64,000 bases of DNA, taken from positions 173,262-237,261 of the forward strand of contig AZLU01000028.1 of the NCBI GenBank assembly GCA_002224055.1. The letters are read 5' to 3'. Under the pieces are notes generated by a model. The model searched no databases and was not told where the DNA came from. It was given only the letters and a program-made list of their open reading frames with translations. Position 1 is the stretch's first letter, and each line of letters starts with the position of its first letter. This DNA is from Pezizomycotina sp. ARF18. Its lineage: Eukaryota > Ascomycota. Shown piece after piece: positions 11,785 through 22,922 of the stretch. The translations under genes were made by a program, and so were the position numbers.

Positions 11785-12672
11785 TGGTTGTAGAGAGGTG
11801 CGTTAAAACACTTAGGGGGTGTACGAATCATTGTTATTGGAGTAGATAATGCAATCGGCCACCGCGTCTTTTTTCGTATTTACAATTAGTTAACTAAGAT
11901 ATATAATTACCCTGAATTTATACATAGTAGTGTATATAGGGTTTGAGCTGCGCGTAATAACATTAGATCAGGGCCATATTCAATGCGGTTGATAGTCACT
12001 CAACTAACTCGTGATATTCATGTCGCAAGAAGAGCATATCAAGGCTTAGTGCGATGAGCGTCGTAGCATTTCACATCATGGAGGGAGGTACTCCTTGAAT
12101 ATTTAGTCAAAGATTGTCCAGAAGCGCCTGCTCAAGTTCACACACGGCACTTCCTCGGGTGAAGGGTCAAATTACTACATTTAGGGACACTGTTAGAAAG
12201 TATCTGTAGTGATTCTGTGGCGATAAATTAACAAGAGCTTTGTTCAAAATAGACGTCAATAAATAAATAAATATAAATATCTCAATGTATAAGATTATAA
12301 ACTTTCTTCATCTTACAGACAACAAGCTAACTTTGTATATCTACGTGAGGAATTGCGTGAGGAATACTGAATACTGAATACGGTAATGTTGCTAGGGATT
12401 TAAAGCATCATTTATGTATGGTATTATGGATTAGCTGGGTGACATAAGAGATCAAATTACTCAAGCTTGCGATCTAGTGCTATGTGGACCTATCGGTACT
12501 ACAATTCTCGTATACATATATATTGAACCTCAAGCCTACCAGTATCTCTAGGAATGACAAGGAGGGGGAAGAAGTGCCTGGTATCAAGTATCTAGGAACT
12601 TAGCATTATGATCACTAGCTCGTACTCTTTATAGCAACGCTATATCGGGTTCATAAAGTATTATACCACCGA
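11785..12672. other. intergenic between tail-anchored paralogues
   Basis: About 890 bp, AT-rich, with no supported gene. Contains imperfect short direct repeats at 12341-12380 (GTGAGGAAT twice, then CTGAATA twice). Confidence 0.55.
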
Positions 12673-13109
12673 ATGAAGCGAACAAAATCAGAGGCATATC
12701 GCCAGCAGCGCGTCGACCTGGGGGATGTTGTCGATGACTCGACCTCTACCGAGGACCTAGCGCTCGCTACAGATCGTGTCACGCAATTATTATACGAGAT
12801 GCTGCAGAATGGCTATTCGTCTGACGCGGAAGTCTCGATAGAACAGCTGGAAAGGGTACGCCATCGTCTCCAATCCAGGCTCCTTCAAGACCATGAACAA
12901 CGTCAAGAGACTGAGAGAGAGACCGGTGGCACCAGTCCTGTGCCGCCGGAGCCTGTACTACCGCAACGACGGGAAAGGAAAGGAATCAGAACGAGGAACT
13001 ACCCTCGCAGAACATGTATCTCCTCGTAGTGGCGATCCTTGCTCTATTTTTCTTCATAATATGGATTGCTGGACAGGTTTATAATATCATTTTCATTATG
13101 AATATATAA
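12673..13109 (+). CDS. small tail-anchored protein, copy 2
   Basis: Paralogue of 11278-11784. MKRTKSEAYRQQRVDLGDVV leads into LATDRVTQLLYEMLQNGY and LERVRHRLQSRLLQDHEQ, then a charged linker with EPVLPQRRERKG. The first frame stops near 13029, but from about 12980 another frame reads NEELPSQNMYLLVVAILALF and onward through a second hydrophobic stretch to a stop at 13107-13109, supplying the expected C-terminal membrane anchor. One length change in the purine run near 12975 would explain the switch; a tiny intron is less likely. Function unknown. Confidence 0.5.
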
Positions 13110-13586
13110 TGGGGTTCCGAGACGTGGTTAACGCCTAGGGATGGATTTCGCTGAATTTAGCTGACGTGCAATGGGGGGAGCCTGATGTTTTGCTTCGTGT
13201 TTGGTACTGTACTGGTAGGGGAATACTATCATCACGGTCCCATAGCAATTATGTCTAAAATACATACGCATAGAGTATGAAACCATGTAGCCTTATGGAT
13301 TTAAGAATCATAGATAATTGAATTGAAGTCTCGGTGCGATACAAAAGACAGCCATTCAACTTAGCTTCTGATTTCAATATCGCGATAATATTAATAGTAT
13401 ATCATACGATGGCTCTATCTCATAAACGTTGTAGGAGCTACCATAATGTGTTCTTAAGCATTTAAACCAAAGAATATCTAGACAGGCTAGCTGAACCTGT
13501 CTATGTTAAGCCTAAAATCCAATAAGAGTTATCCAGCCAAAGCAACCCCTATTCCTTCAGTATCGCAGAAAATATACCCAGACGAA
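13110..13586. other. intergenic, nothing supported
   Basis: AT-rich spacer of about 480 bp with no frame or repeat I can support; presumably upstream sequence of the gene at 13587. Confidence 0.55.
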
Positions 13587-14333
13587 ATGTCCGGCACCGA
13601 ACGCTCACAGTCAATTCCGGCAAAGACTCGGAGGCGCTTTAGTCCTGACATTGATATTTAGGCTTTCATCGGACTGCGGGCCGCAACGCCCGCGGAGTTA
13701 AAAGCAAATCCACGCCTCCCGGATCCTACGTCGAAGAAACTTATCGACTACCTTGTGAGGTTCCACCAACCCCAGCCGTTCGACGTCGTCGGTAGTAAAA
13801 CCACCAGGATGGGAAACATCATGAAGAAGCGCCTTTACTTCAAAGAAATCCTCGACCGTTATTGCCTTAGAAGGAGGCTCGCGACACTTTGTGTTGAAAT
13901 GGACGCTTATCAACTAGTAGTTACCAACGCTATATGGCGCGCCTTCAACGCCAGGAGAGAGCGGGAGTCGTATGCCTTGGTCGGGGCGTTCGGGATTCTG
14001 CTCGCCATGCTGCTCAAAATACTTTCGCGGACGGAAGCTGGGATCTTGGCAAGCTATTCAGAACGGCTTCAATTTTTCTGGTCGCTCTGTATTTCGGCGG
14101 CTTCACCGGTTATGCTCCGTACTATGGGACGGAGGTCCGGAGCGTGCGCGTGTCACACAATAATAGGATGATACTGTATTATATGGCCCAGGGCGAACTA
14201 CGGGACGAGGTCATATCTCATATTGAAAGAGTATGTATTTAAGGAAGCGAAATCTGCCTGGGAGGAGAAGGAAAACAGTAATACGCTCACCGTTTACGTG
14301 AAAGCGTTGCGGTCGATGTTATCACCGAGTTGA
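13587..14333 (+). pseudogene. small membrane protein, interrupted
   Basis: Reading from ATG 13587: MSGTERSQSIPAKTRRRF, an in-frame TAG near 13659, then GLRAATPAELKANPRLPDPT, a basic helical region (KKRLYFKEILDRYCLRRRL), a hydrophobic span (ESYALVGAFGILLAMLLKI), a second span (TASIFLVALYFGGF) and a helical charged tail with KEAKSAWEEKENSNTL ending at 14331-14333. The frame slips near 14030 (one T short) and near 14225. The two-span layout and its position right after the tail-anchored pair suggest a related set of small membrane proteins, but sequence similarity is not evident. The TAG would be a C-to-T change of CAG. Confidence 0.5.
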
Positions 14334-14539
14334 AAAATTAGTATAACCAAAAAAAGAAGAATAAATACGTTCTGGCAACTATAGATATGGGATCAATTTG
14401 ATGGAGTCTAGATTAGACGTCCACTGGGTTAGTCGTCCACTGAGCAGTATAAAATCGAAAAGAGCCAATAGCTGGATAAATGCCAAAGGCCTAGGAGTCA
14501 AAACAACGGCCTACTCGTACCAGCGGTAGTCGGGAGCAT

Positions 14540-14935
14540 TACAACGAGGGAGGATGGTTTCTGATTGGAGTCGGGGCGTGAAAAAAGACTGGAACTTCTT
14601 AATTTTCGAGGCCGTGGCGAGTTTGTTAGAATCATTGCGCAAGCGTTTACTCACACTTGCATTCCTGAACACATGCACCGTGAAGCCACAGTGCTTAGTA
14701 AATCCTGAGATACACATTTTGAGCGACGGCCTTATTTAGACTTCTTGGAATTCTTGGTCACTTGTCAGATCTCGCGATCGTAGACGAGGCTGAGCATTTG
14801 TTACCGCAGATATACACTCATTTAATTGGCGAGGATGAGTCTTCAGCCTCCTCGTTCGTTGAGTTTCGTGTCATAAAAACCCCACCCCCATCGAATGTTC
14901 TCGTAGATTTGTTTCCGCGATAACATCTTTACGAC
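14540..14935 (+). pseudogene. unrecognised coding relic
   Basis: Two overlapping frames look protein-like: about 14540-14708 (with EFVRIIAQAFTHTCIPEHM) and 14725-14925 (with DLAIVDEAEHLLPQIYTHLI). Neither has a convincing start and I do not recognise the family. It could be the remnant of one gene. Confidence 0.25.
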
Positions 14936-15008
14936 TCTAGACAGTCTCTTTTTCTTCATGGTCAAGCGCTAGCCTTGCCTGTGTAACCGTAGCTCTCAGA
15001 AATCAACG

Positions 15009-15695
15009 ATGTCTCTCCCTTCCCTTCCTACAGAACTCCTCCTTAACGTGACGACGCGCTTACCCTCCGAAGCCGACCGGCAAAGCCTACGTCTCTCCGC
15101 ACGCCAACTCTACGAAAAGCTCCCGCCGCCGGACGTCGATCCGATACGAATAAGCATTCGCGGAACGGATGAGTACAAAAGCAAATCCTTTAGCATCGCG
15201 GTATGGCCACGCAACGGCGAGCAGTTAGACTTCCTTAGCCGCCTAGCGCGCGACGTCGACGGACAGACAAAGGTGGCTTGCATGCGCTGCGTTCGCCTAG
15301 TAGATTTCTCCGTTATAAAGGAGGTCGATCGATGCGATGTGTGCCAGTGTGGAGAGGGGAAGGTAACGTGGTGGAAGTGTCTGCTTTGCGGGGTAAGGGT
15401 GGTGGAGGGAGGACGGTTGCAGGGAGGAAGGGTAGCTTTCTCACACTCTATTTATCCTTTTCGCTTCTCGACTCAGTGGGACAATGTAGAACTGTCTTTG
15501 GCGGCTTTATTCATGATGAGAAAAAGCTTCATTCTATTTAGAGATTATCGCACTTCTTTAACTCTATTTGAGATTGCAATGGTATATACTTTGGGCATCG
15601 AAGCGTTAAATAGAGTTCTGCAGGATACGATACATGGATACGTCCTTCATTTAAATTGCTTATCAGTGGCGCCGGCCCTCTTCCGGCCGAAGTAG
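15009..15695 (+). CDS. F-box-like protein with cysteine pairs
   Basis: 228-residue frame opening with an F-box-type helix set (SLPSLPTELLLNVTTRL, then RQSLRLSARQLYEKL). F-box proteins usually link substrates to SCF ubiquitin ligases. A central region has paired cysteines CMRC, CDVCQC and CLLC spaced like a zinc-binding site (residues about 95-135). From residue 145 on, composition changes to AT-rich hydrophobic sequence, so the natural end may be earlier or the 3' part may be read out of frame. The 3' end overlaps, tail to tail, the kinase relic on the other strand by about 50 bp. Confidence 0.55.
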   Translation: MSLPSLPTELLLNVTTRLPSEADRQSLRLSARQLYEKLPPPDVDPIRISIRGTDEYKSKSFSIAVWPRNGEQLDFLSRLARDVDGQTKVACMRCVRLVDFSVIKEVDRCDVCQCGEGKVTWWKCLLCGVRVVEGGRLQGGRVAFSHSIYPFRFSTQWDNVELSLAALFMMRKSFILFRDYRTSLTLFEIAMVYTLGIEALNRVLQDTIHGYVLHLNCLSVAPALFRPK

Positions 15696-16794
15696 CCCGC
15701 CATTTCCCAGTCCACGAGACCCGCAATCTTATCGTTATCGACAATTATATTCAATTGGCAGAGATCGTTGTGCGCAAAGCCAAAGCGTCCAGTTTCGCCC
15801 GCGCCTTCTTTCTTTCCAAAGAGGATGTTGTGTTCGCCTTCATCTATGATTCCTTTCGGCACGAGGTTTAGGTCTGGCACTAAGTAACCCGGGACAGCAA
15901 ACCCTTCGGGCGGAGAGACTCAATCTAGCTTTCTTAGGACTTCGCGGCATTGGACTTTGAAGGACTGCTTTTGGGCCTTGAAGAGGTATGGCTAGGCAAC
16001 GTTAAGGCCGACGCCGGGGATCCGCGTCTCTACGATAACATCGTGGCCCGAATCTGTTGAACGATGATTACGCCAGCTGTCAGCTTTTTCACCCGTGCTC
16101 CCTTGTGGCCGGGCAATCAAATTCTTAATGTCTTCAGGATATCCTTTACCTTTCCTGAAAAAAGCACGCTGGAACCTTTATGCCTGTTTCGCATAACGCC
16201 TTGCGCGCAACCTCCAGCGCAGTGACCTCGTTCTTGTGCCTTGTGGAATAGCCTAAATGAGGAGCTTCGGCCTTGAGGTGGTAGATTTTACAATGATGCT
16301 TCCAGTGGCGAAGACATCGCGCGGAAACGTAGGAATGTCAGGAATATGTCGATTCGCCGGGCCGCAATTTCCCAGGACGACCGACTCCCAATACGCCAGC
16401 GACTCGGGTGTCGTCGATCCGATATACCGAGGGTCCGGCGTGTCAAAGTCATTCAAAGCCTCCTCTACCTCCTCCGCAAGCTCACGCTGCTGATCCATCA
16501 TCCCATCAAGCGCCTGTTCTATTTCCTGCGCTTCTTTCTCCTGTTTATCTCTAACCTCATCCATCCAATCCTGCAACTTCTGCTCCGTCTCCTCCGCTTC
16601 TTCAATTTGCTGGAGGCGGATATTGTCAAGTTCTTCTTCTAGTGCGGCGGCTTGTTCTTCTTCCATGTCGCGGATATCGTCCATTTCGTCTTGGAGCCTG
16701 GATTCCCAGTCGGGATCGTCGAAGGACCAAGTCTTCGGTTTCTTTGGGGCGGGACGCGCTTGCGAACTCGAGGAGGCTGGTTCGCGGTGGACAT
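15647..16794 (-). pseudogene. coiled-coil + APH-type phosphotransferase gene, broken
   Basis: From ATG 16794: a short Ser/Pro/Lys segment, KTWSFDDPDWESRLQ, an acidic coiled coil (residues about 40-100, many EE pairs), then SLAYWESVVLGNCGPANRHI, RDVFATGSIIV, a helix ALEVARKALCETGIKVP, VIVETRIPGVG, and the catalytic loop FAHNDLCQLNIIV (H-x-D-x4-N, near 15754-15783) with the metal-binding GLVDWEMAGY. This is the aminoglycoside-phosphotransferase/choline-kinase fold common in fungal genomes; natural substrate unknown. Broken by several frame slips, by in-frame stops (one where family members have Trp, TGG to TAG) and by an early stop after the DWE motif. True decay is likely here. Confidence 0.75.
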
Positions 16795-17399
16795 TATGGC
16801 TTCAACTTTGAAGAACGGTTGAGGTTATGTAGAAATGGAATATTAATTGTGGTAAGAAGGGGAAGTCAGTTTTAAGATGGTGACGTTAAGCGACTCGGCG
16901 AACCTCGGCGAAAAAGGCGTAGCCTCGTTTACTTACCTCGTCTTTGCGAAGGATCTTCTTCTCGATGGCTTGTAGGTGGTGAGCTCGAATGGATACGCGT
17001 TTCAATAACGTTATTCCTCGGGTATACGTGGTAGGCAGTAGAGGTCTCCACGGTGTTAAATTTTTTGTTGAAAAAGGTTCGAGAAATATCGACCCAGCAT
17101 GAAGGAACTCTTTACTTTATAACCAACCAAGCCTTCAAGTTGTTTACGTTGCAAGGAAACCAACAAGGACCTAGACTTTCTTTGCCTAACGGAATGAGAA
17201 GGTAGACAAACACCTAATGTCAATCCTAAGAATCCTTGTCACTTAGCAATCATGTGCAGGCTTCCGCGCAAAAACCCCTTCGCTACAGTATCTCTGTAGA
17301 TAGCTCCATTTGAGCCATGTATTCTAAACAATACTTCGGGTGCTATAGAACCCCACAGCGCTTCCACAGCCCGCCATAATTTTTTCCACACTCAAACAT
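16795..17399. other. intergenic, nothing supported
   Basis: About 600 bp upstream of the kinase relic. No frame with coding character on either strand. Confidence 0.55.
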
Positions 17400-17765
17400 G
17401 TTTACTGAACGTAGGTTCATTGACCAAATCCTCTTCATCCTGCACCTCCTCTCCCTCCTCCTCCGCCTCAAGCTCCATCCTCAGGCTATCAAACGCCTCT
17501 TCTGTCGCCCCCCCCCACTCCTCCAGCTGCAAATTCAGGAGACGGACATCGTCCAACAGTCACGGTCCTCAACGTCGTTACTCTCCTCCTCCCATTACTC
17601 CATCATCTCATTAAGCGCTTCCTCAGTCCTCCTCCCCAATTCTTCCTCTCAATCCATTTCATAAACGCGGCAGTCATCTAACCAATCGTCCAGGGCTTGT
17701 GCGTATTCTTCTTCTTCGTTGCGGATGTTGTCCATCATATCTTGCCTTCTGGTCCAGGCGCCTGC
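17400..17765 (-). pseudogene. relic of the coiled-coil N-terminus of the APH gene family
   Basis: The minus strand reads DMMDNIRNEEEEYAQALDDW, followed after a stop by EEELGRRTEEALNEMME and more acidic sequence. It resembles the coiled coil of the neighbouring kinase relic (EMDDIRDMEEEQAAALEEEL and EEVEEALND). Several stops interrupt it and no kinase domain follows, so this is a partial, decayed duplicate or the stub of a second copy. Confidence 0.42.
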
Positions 17766-18179
17766 TGAAGCATGCCTTCGCCGTTCGCGATCGACGTTCT
17801 GTCGCCCCGCGCACATGTTGCTTGCTCACCACCAACGCCAAGCGCCACTATTTAGGCGGCCCAATCGAATCTCCCTGTCTGGAATAAGTATCAAGGGCAA
17901 TGTACCCATATAATCTACTAGGTAGTAGGTTCAATTTGATACTCTGCATTCTATTATAGTCTAAGAAGCACCCGCTACGCTATATATATCTCGCTAACTT
18001 GAAAGGAACTATATGAACAGTACAAGAAACGAAACAGTGAACAAAAAGAACGTGCGGAAAAAAAAAAAATGAGGAGGAAGAAAAATTTATAGTAAATAAA
18101 ATGCTTTTCGGCTAGTATTTGATCTACTAATCTACTCGAAGAGAACCGCGTCTCTTGCAACATCACTTCCACCAAGCCC
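17766..18179. other. intergenic, nothing supported
   Basis: Low-complexity A run at 18060-18070 and AT-rich sequence; downstream of the minus-strand gene at 18180. Confidence 0.5.
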
Positions 18180-18563
18180 TCATTTCCAAAACTCCTCCAT
18201 CTCCTCAACCAGCATCTCTGCAATAGCATCCAACCTCGCCGACCTCCTCGCTCCGGTCCTAAACCACTCCTGCACATCCTCATCTACTTTATCCGCCCTA
18301 CTCTTCAACCTCTTCTCGGCTTCTTCCATGTGCTGCTTATGTTCTTCCTCCATAGTCGCGTCGTACTTTGCAACTTCTTGGTAGTAATGTTCTTCTATCT
18401 CGGACATGAGGTCCTTCGCGCGGCGTTCAAGCTTTTTATCGTGCGTTTTCTTGGCTTTTGAAGTTGAAGTTGAGTGGCGGTGGGTGTGCCTATGGGAGGA
18501 GGCTGAGGTTGTTGTTGGTGGCGGGTGAGAACCAAGGAGGTGTTTTTGAGGTTCGAGGTGCAT
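18180..18563 (-). CDS. hypothetical charged coiled-coil protein
   Basis: Intact 127-residue frame. A Ser/Thr/His-rich N-terminus (residues 10-35) leads into basic KKTHDKKLERRAKDL and then an acidic helix through residues 50-125, including MEEEHKQHMEEAEKRLKS and ending EEMEEFWK. Predicted soluble, mostly coiled coil; no membrane segment. Heavily charged coiled coils also open the kinase relic 1.4 kb upstream on the same strand, but I see no residue-level match. Function unknown. Confidence 0.5.
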   Translation of the reverse strand: MHLEPQKHLLGSHPPPTTTSASSHRHTHRHSTSTSKAKKTHDKKLERRAKDLMSEIEEHYYQEVAKYDATMEEEHKQHMEEAEKRLKSRADKVDEDVQEWFRTGARRSARLDAIAEMLVEEMEEFWK

Positions 18564-20022
18564 CGTGAGAGATTATAGCTTGTGCCTGTGGAATGTAGGA
18601 TACTTGAGGAGCTATTGAGAGCAAATCCGTGAACTGCAGTTTGTTCAAGTAGGATATAAAGGTTATATTACTTCGTTATTATTGGAAATCTCGCTACGAT
18701 AGTCCTTTTTTCCCATAAGATTTTCCGCGAAGTTCGGTATCTCGTCGTAAAGGTTTATGACGTATAGAAGTATACTGTTGCAAAGATTGCGAGTCCTTCG
18801 CGTTTATATAGGAGAGGTCAGGTTTCCCCAAGCTGTATAAAACTGCTATAAGTTTTCGTGAACTAACGCGACCAATCTCGAATCTTGAGATTTAGTGTCA
18901 TTTCTCGACGAAATTTTCATCACGGATGATGTCTTCCTTGCGCAAAAGAAGCTTCCCCTAGCTCTATTCGCGATACTATGCAAGCTGCAGCTTCCCGTAG
19001 GATCGTGCGTTGTCAAAGACACTATTCCAGGTTCTCCCCCGCAACGAAAGCGTTACAAGTATATATAAATGTTTTAGAAATGGATTGCTTCGGAGCTTGC
19101 TTCCTTAGCTTAGCTCTGTACGATAGCTATAGCTAAGCTAGTAGTTCGGAATGCTGGGTTTATAACGTCGTCTAACGGCGTCTTCCGCGAACCGCGAATT
19201 ACGAAGACACAAGCACGAAGCTACAAGCTCCATACTGGAAAAGTCTTGTGTCACAACACATGCCCGTAACGAGAGAAATTACATAGCACAATAACGGCTC
19301 CGTCGGGGTGCGCTGTTACACTCAGATGTCGATCGAAATTGTATCATCGAGATGAAAGCTATATCGGAAATCCAAGAAGCACAAAGAAAAGTTCATTCAA
19401 TCCCTTGTTACTTAATTCAAGATGTAAAAGACGTAAGAGGACTCTTTTTCATGACAATTCCCATTAACTGAACGACAATGCAACAACAATATGTGTGAAA
19501 GAAGGTCCTACGCCATTCGCAAGCTTCTCCATGGCTGAATCTAGCTACTAGTAACCATGAGGCCAGAACCACTCCCCCCTTTCCCGGGGGTATTGCAGAA
19601 ATAAACGCTTCTACAACTCGGATACAATATAATCTCTATAAACCTCTCTGCCGGGATGTTAATACTATATATACGCCACAGTTTCGCGGGTAAGGTAGTC
19701 ATTACCCCATTCTTCACTGCTGCCATCAAATGTGATGCAGTGTCTCTTACCATGGAAGCGCGATACTCATCCTAATCTAAATCCTCCCCACTTGATCAAC
19801 CTAAAATATTTTTAGAAATGCCTTGATTAAACTCGAGAAAATATAACGTTAAGCTTTGCATAGAAGGGAAAGCTTAAGAGCTATATACTTTTGCTCCAAT
19901 GTCTATGTCTCGTGTCTCTGCCCTTGGCCAATATGAGCTAATTTTCTTTTTCGTCAACCTAGTCTTCCCTTCCACGTTTTCATCTAAGTTACATTCCCCT
20001 CGCCAAAAAAAAAAATTTTTTT
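18564..20022. other. intergenic, nothing supported
   Basis: About 1.46 kb. No coding-like frame; short minus-strand frames around 19541-19753 are unsupported. Ends in an A11T9 tract at 20005-20024. Confidence 0.55.
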
Positions 20023-20024
20023 TT
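20005..20024. repeat. A11T9 homopolymer pair
   Basis: Eleven A followed by nine T, just before the coding-like frame at 20023. Such poly(dA:dT) tracts disfavour nucleosomes and often mark promoters; they are also places where sequence length is unreliable. Confidence 0.7.
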
Positions 20025-20370
20025 CACCTCCATCGCCTCGTCCCTCATCATCACCACCCGGTACATCCGCAATGCCATCGACCCGCCTCCGCTCCTCCTC
20101 CCCAATCCCCATCCGCCGTCCAAAACCGATCCCCAAAATCATCCCCGCTACGCCCAACGCACCCTCCTCCGCGTCGGCGTAATACAACCCTCCGAATTCC
20201 CCGCCGTCTGGCAGGAAACCCTCGCCACCCTCGGCGAGCGGGCACGGGACAAAGCCGCCGTTATAGAGTTTTTGGAAGGCGTACATCTAAACTCGGACTC
20301 TGACGAAGAAGAAGGGACGGAGACCGAGTTTATGAGCGATGAGGATGATAGCGATGAGGAGGAGGGATGA
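20023..20370 (+). pseudogene. hypothetical protein without ATG, copy 1 of a pair
   Basis: A frame open for 116 codons to TGA at 20368 with no usable ATG at its 5' end. It reads LIITTRYIRNAIDPPPLLLP, a Pro-rich part, RYAQRTLLRVGVIQPSEFP, AVWQETLATLGERARDKAAV, IEFLEGVHLN and an acidic tail (SDSDEEEG ... SDEDDSDEEEG). The 5' end disappears into the A/T tract at 20005-20024, so the true start is probably upstream of a length error or an intron. Third-position GC is high, unlike the competing frames. A related frame follows at 20517. Family not recognised. Confidence 0.42.
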
Positions 20371-20516
20371 TAGTTTCAAATGGTAGAGTTGCAACAGGGA
20401 TGATGGAAAGGTTAGAGGGGGATAGGAAGGTTGCTAAAGAGTATAAGGAGCAGGTTGCCCTTCCAGAAGATCCGAGCGCTCTTCATTATTCCTTCCATAC
20501 ACACCTCGATCACTAG

Positions 20517-20897
20517 ATCTCAGTCACTAGATCTCTTCGAACATACCATACTTCTCGCGACGAAATTATTTTCTCGCCTCCCTACAGATTCCTCCATGAT
20601 GAATTCGTCCATCCGCAGCGCCCGCACCATTATTGTGCCCAAGGAGGAGCTGTACCTACCGTACCGCCGCCGTATGTTTTTCACATACTCCGCAAACACC
20701 ACCCCAGCCGCGTTCTCGAAGCGTGGCAGGATGCAAAGAGGGCACTCGGCCCTGAAGGCATGCAGGAGAAGGAAGCCGTCAAGATATTCCTGAGAGCTTA
20801 TACGGGATGTTTAGAACGGCGGACGGAACGTCCAGCTTCTCAATTCCCTGTACACGGATCCGGGATACAGGACAGGGCGGCTGTTTACAGGCTCTAG
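20517..20897 (+). pseudogene. hypothetical protein without ATG, copy 2 of a pair
   Basis: Open for 126 codons to TAG at 20895, again without a starting ATG. It reads RDEIIFSPPYRFLHDEFVHP, then PTVPPPYVFHILRKHHPSRV, LEAWQDAKRALGPEGMQEKE and AVKIFLRAYTG. The core aligns with copy 1 as (L/V)-x-(A/V)-W-Q-x5-L-x5-x-(E/D)-K-(E/A)-A-V-x3-F-L, pointing to tandem duplication. Copy 2 lacks the acidic tail. Could be two exons of one gene, but the stop between them argues for two units. Confidence 0.42.
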
Positions 20898-22811
20898 GCG
20901 GTCGTGTCTCATCGCTCACTTCCACCAGCTAGCCAGTTTCGTATCTCCGACCGATTTTCTGCGTTTGTATGTTGATCCCCAGCGATAGAGGGGGATCTAA
21001 GGGCAAAAACAATGCCCGGGAAATGTGGAAGCAAAAAAAAAAGAAAGAGAGAAAGAAAGAAAAAAGCGGAAACCTTCCTTCGCTCACCACGAGCGGAATC
21101 GCTTTCGTACGGAGATGAGAAAGCCAATTTCGACTGAATATTTTTTTCTCTTCTTCGTTATTCACGTAAAGCAGGAAGCATGGACTTGTCTTGTATTATC
21201 ACGGCTTGCGAATATTAGCCCTACTCTCTGGCCCCTTTCCCCCTTTATCACCATAGTATCGGAAGATATTATTCTTATATTACACTAGTGTCGTATCAAA
21301 TAGATAGAAAGGATGTCTGTTAAAGCCACTGCATGCTCATGGGTTTTTCTTGTACATACCTAGATTACCAGGTTATCATATAGGCAGGCCTAAATCCCAT
21401 CCCGTTCTCCCTTCTAGTACTATAGTATTATTCAATTGTAAAGTTAAATGGAAAACAGGAATAATATGATTTTCATACCTTTTTTTTTTTTAGCTTTTGA
21501 AATAATTGCAACTGTAAAGTATTTTAAGTTGATGATCACTCGCATACTTAGAGCCTGCACTCGAAATTTACGGCGCGGCGGGTCCAGGAATATGACAGTC
21601 CGGACATGAAATCTACTCGAATCGGTAGCTTCCTTAACATATATTATTGCTGTTTATTCATAACTACAATATAACAAGAGATAAAAAGCAATCTGCAACC
21701 CAGGAACATAAGAGTAGTGACTGGACTGAACGAAAAGGAGACGTGAAAAATATAGCGTACGATGATTTAAAGCGTTCTGGAAAACGGTTTCCGCGCGGGA
21801 GTTCTACTTCCCCCGATATTCTCTTGTTTTAATGACGAAAAGTCTCCATTATCGGATGAGCAAAAGAAAGGCCCTACAAAACATTCACTTGCAATGCAAC
21901 CCAGCTGGGCCGTTTATAGAAAATTCCTCCCATTACGACGGCATATTACTCCCTGAAGTTTCGCAGAAACAGTTATAGTATTTCCAACGATATTCATTTG
22001 TTTAAAAAAAATGCACGTCGCTATTTCCATTCTCTCAAATTTGCGAATCGCTATATTAAAAAGCAACGCCGCGATCTTCATGAATCACCACCAATTCCGA
22101 GTATTCGAACAGAAGCTGGAAGCTTGTTATGTTCAACGTGACCAGGGTTTTTATTTTAAAACAAACCCCAAATTGCCGACTTCCGAATGCAACAAGATAG
22201 GATAGGGAAACTGCCAATGGGACATCTTCAGTAGCGAAAGGATTTCCTCTTTCTTTATAACATGGGAGTTATTATTTTAAAGCTTTTTAGCATGTCTTTG
22301 CCATTTCATTGAGCCGTAGCGGCACTACCACTACAAGTCGGTTTGTGGGCGGTGTTCGTAGCCCCACAAGGTGGGCTATTTATAGTGACCTCCCCACGAT
22401 TCCGTTCCTCTCCAGTTCTTCGCAGAGCTCCAAATAACCAGGTCTGCTCCTCGGCCACGACCTATCAGGCTCCGCTCTCTACTGTCTTTATTTAAAAAAT
22501 GCTCATAGGCGAATGGAACAAATAAGCAGGCTCAAAAAGTACCGTTTATTTAACAATGCAACGATGGCCTTCCTTCCAGGTTCGCGTAAATGCGATGGGG
22601 GGACCCATGTTCCGAAAGGAGTAGCTGAGTTCGCTTACAGGGCTGAGGAAGTGGACAGAGGCAGATGTCACCGTGACTGATGGGACGGATTGACCGAATA
22701 CCAGTATGATATCCTTGTTTGACGTATTGTTTTCGCAAAACAAAGACGAAAGGAACTAATGCACGATGGAAGGAGCGGAATAAACTATACCGAACCGCTT
22801 CCGGGACTTTT
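20898..22811. other. intergenic, nothing supported
   Basis: About 1.9 kb with no coding-like frame. Contains purine-rich AAAGAAAG runs at 21035-21065 and a T10 run near 21481. Confidence 0.55.
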
Positions 22812-22820
22812 TATATAAAA
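22812..22820 (+). promoter_or_regulatory. TATA box of the Cys-rich repeat gene
   Basis: TATATAAAA lies about 103 bp upstream of ATG 22923, followed by a C/T-rich leader (CCCTACTTTCTCTTAGCCC ...), the usual arrangement for strongly expressed fungal secreted-protein genes. Confidence 0.6.
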
Positions 22821-22922
22821 ACAAGGCATTTCCCAACACTCCCAGGCCCTACTTTCTCTTAGCCCTACCATCCATCAAACATCACACTCACGTCTCATCA
22901 TTCGTTTCAATAACTAAACACT

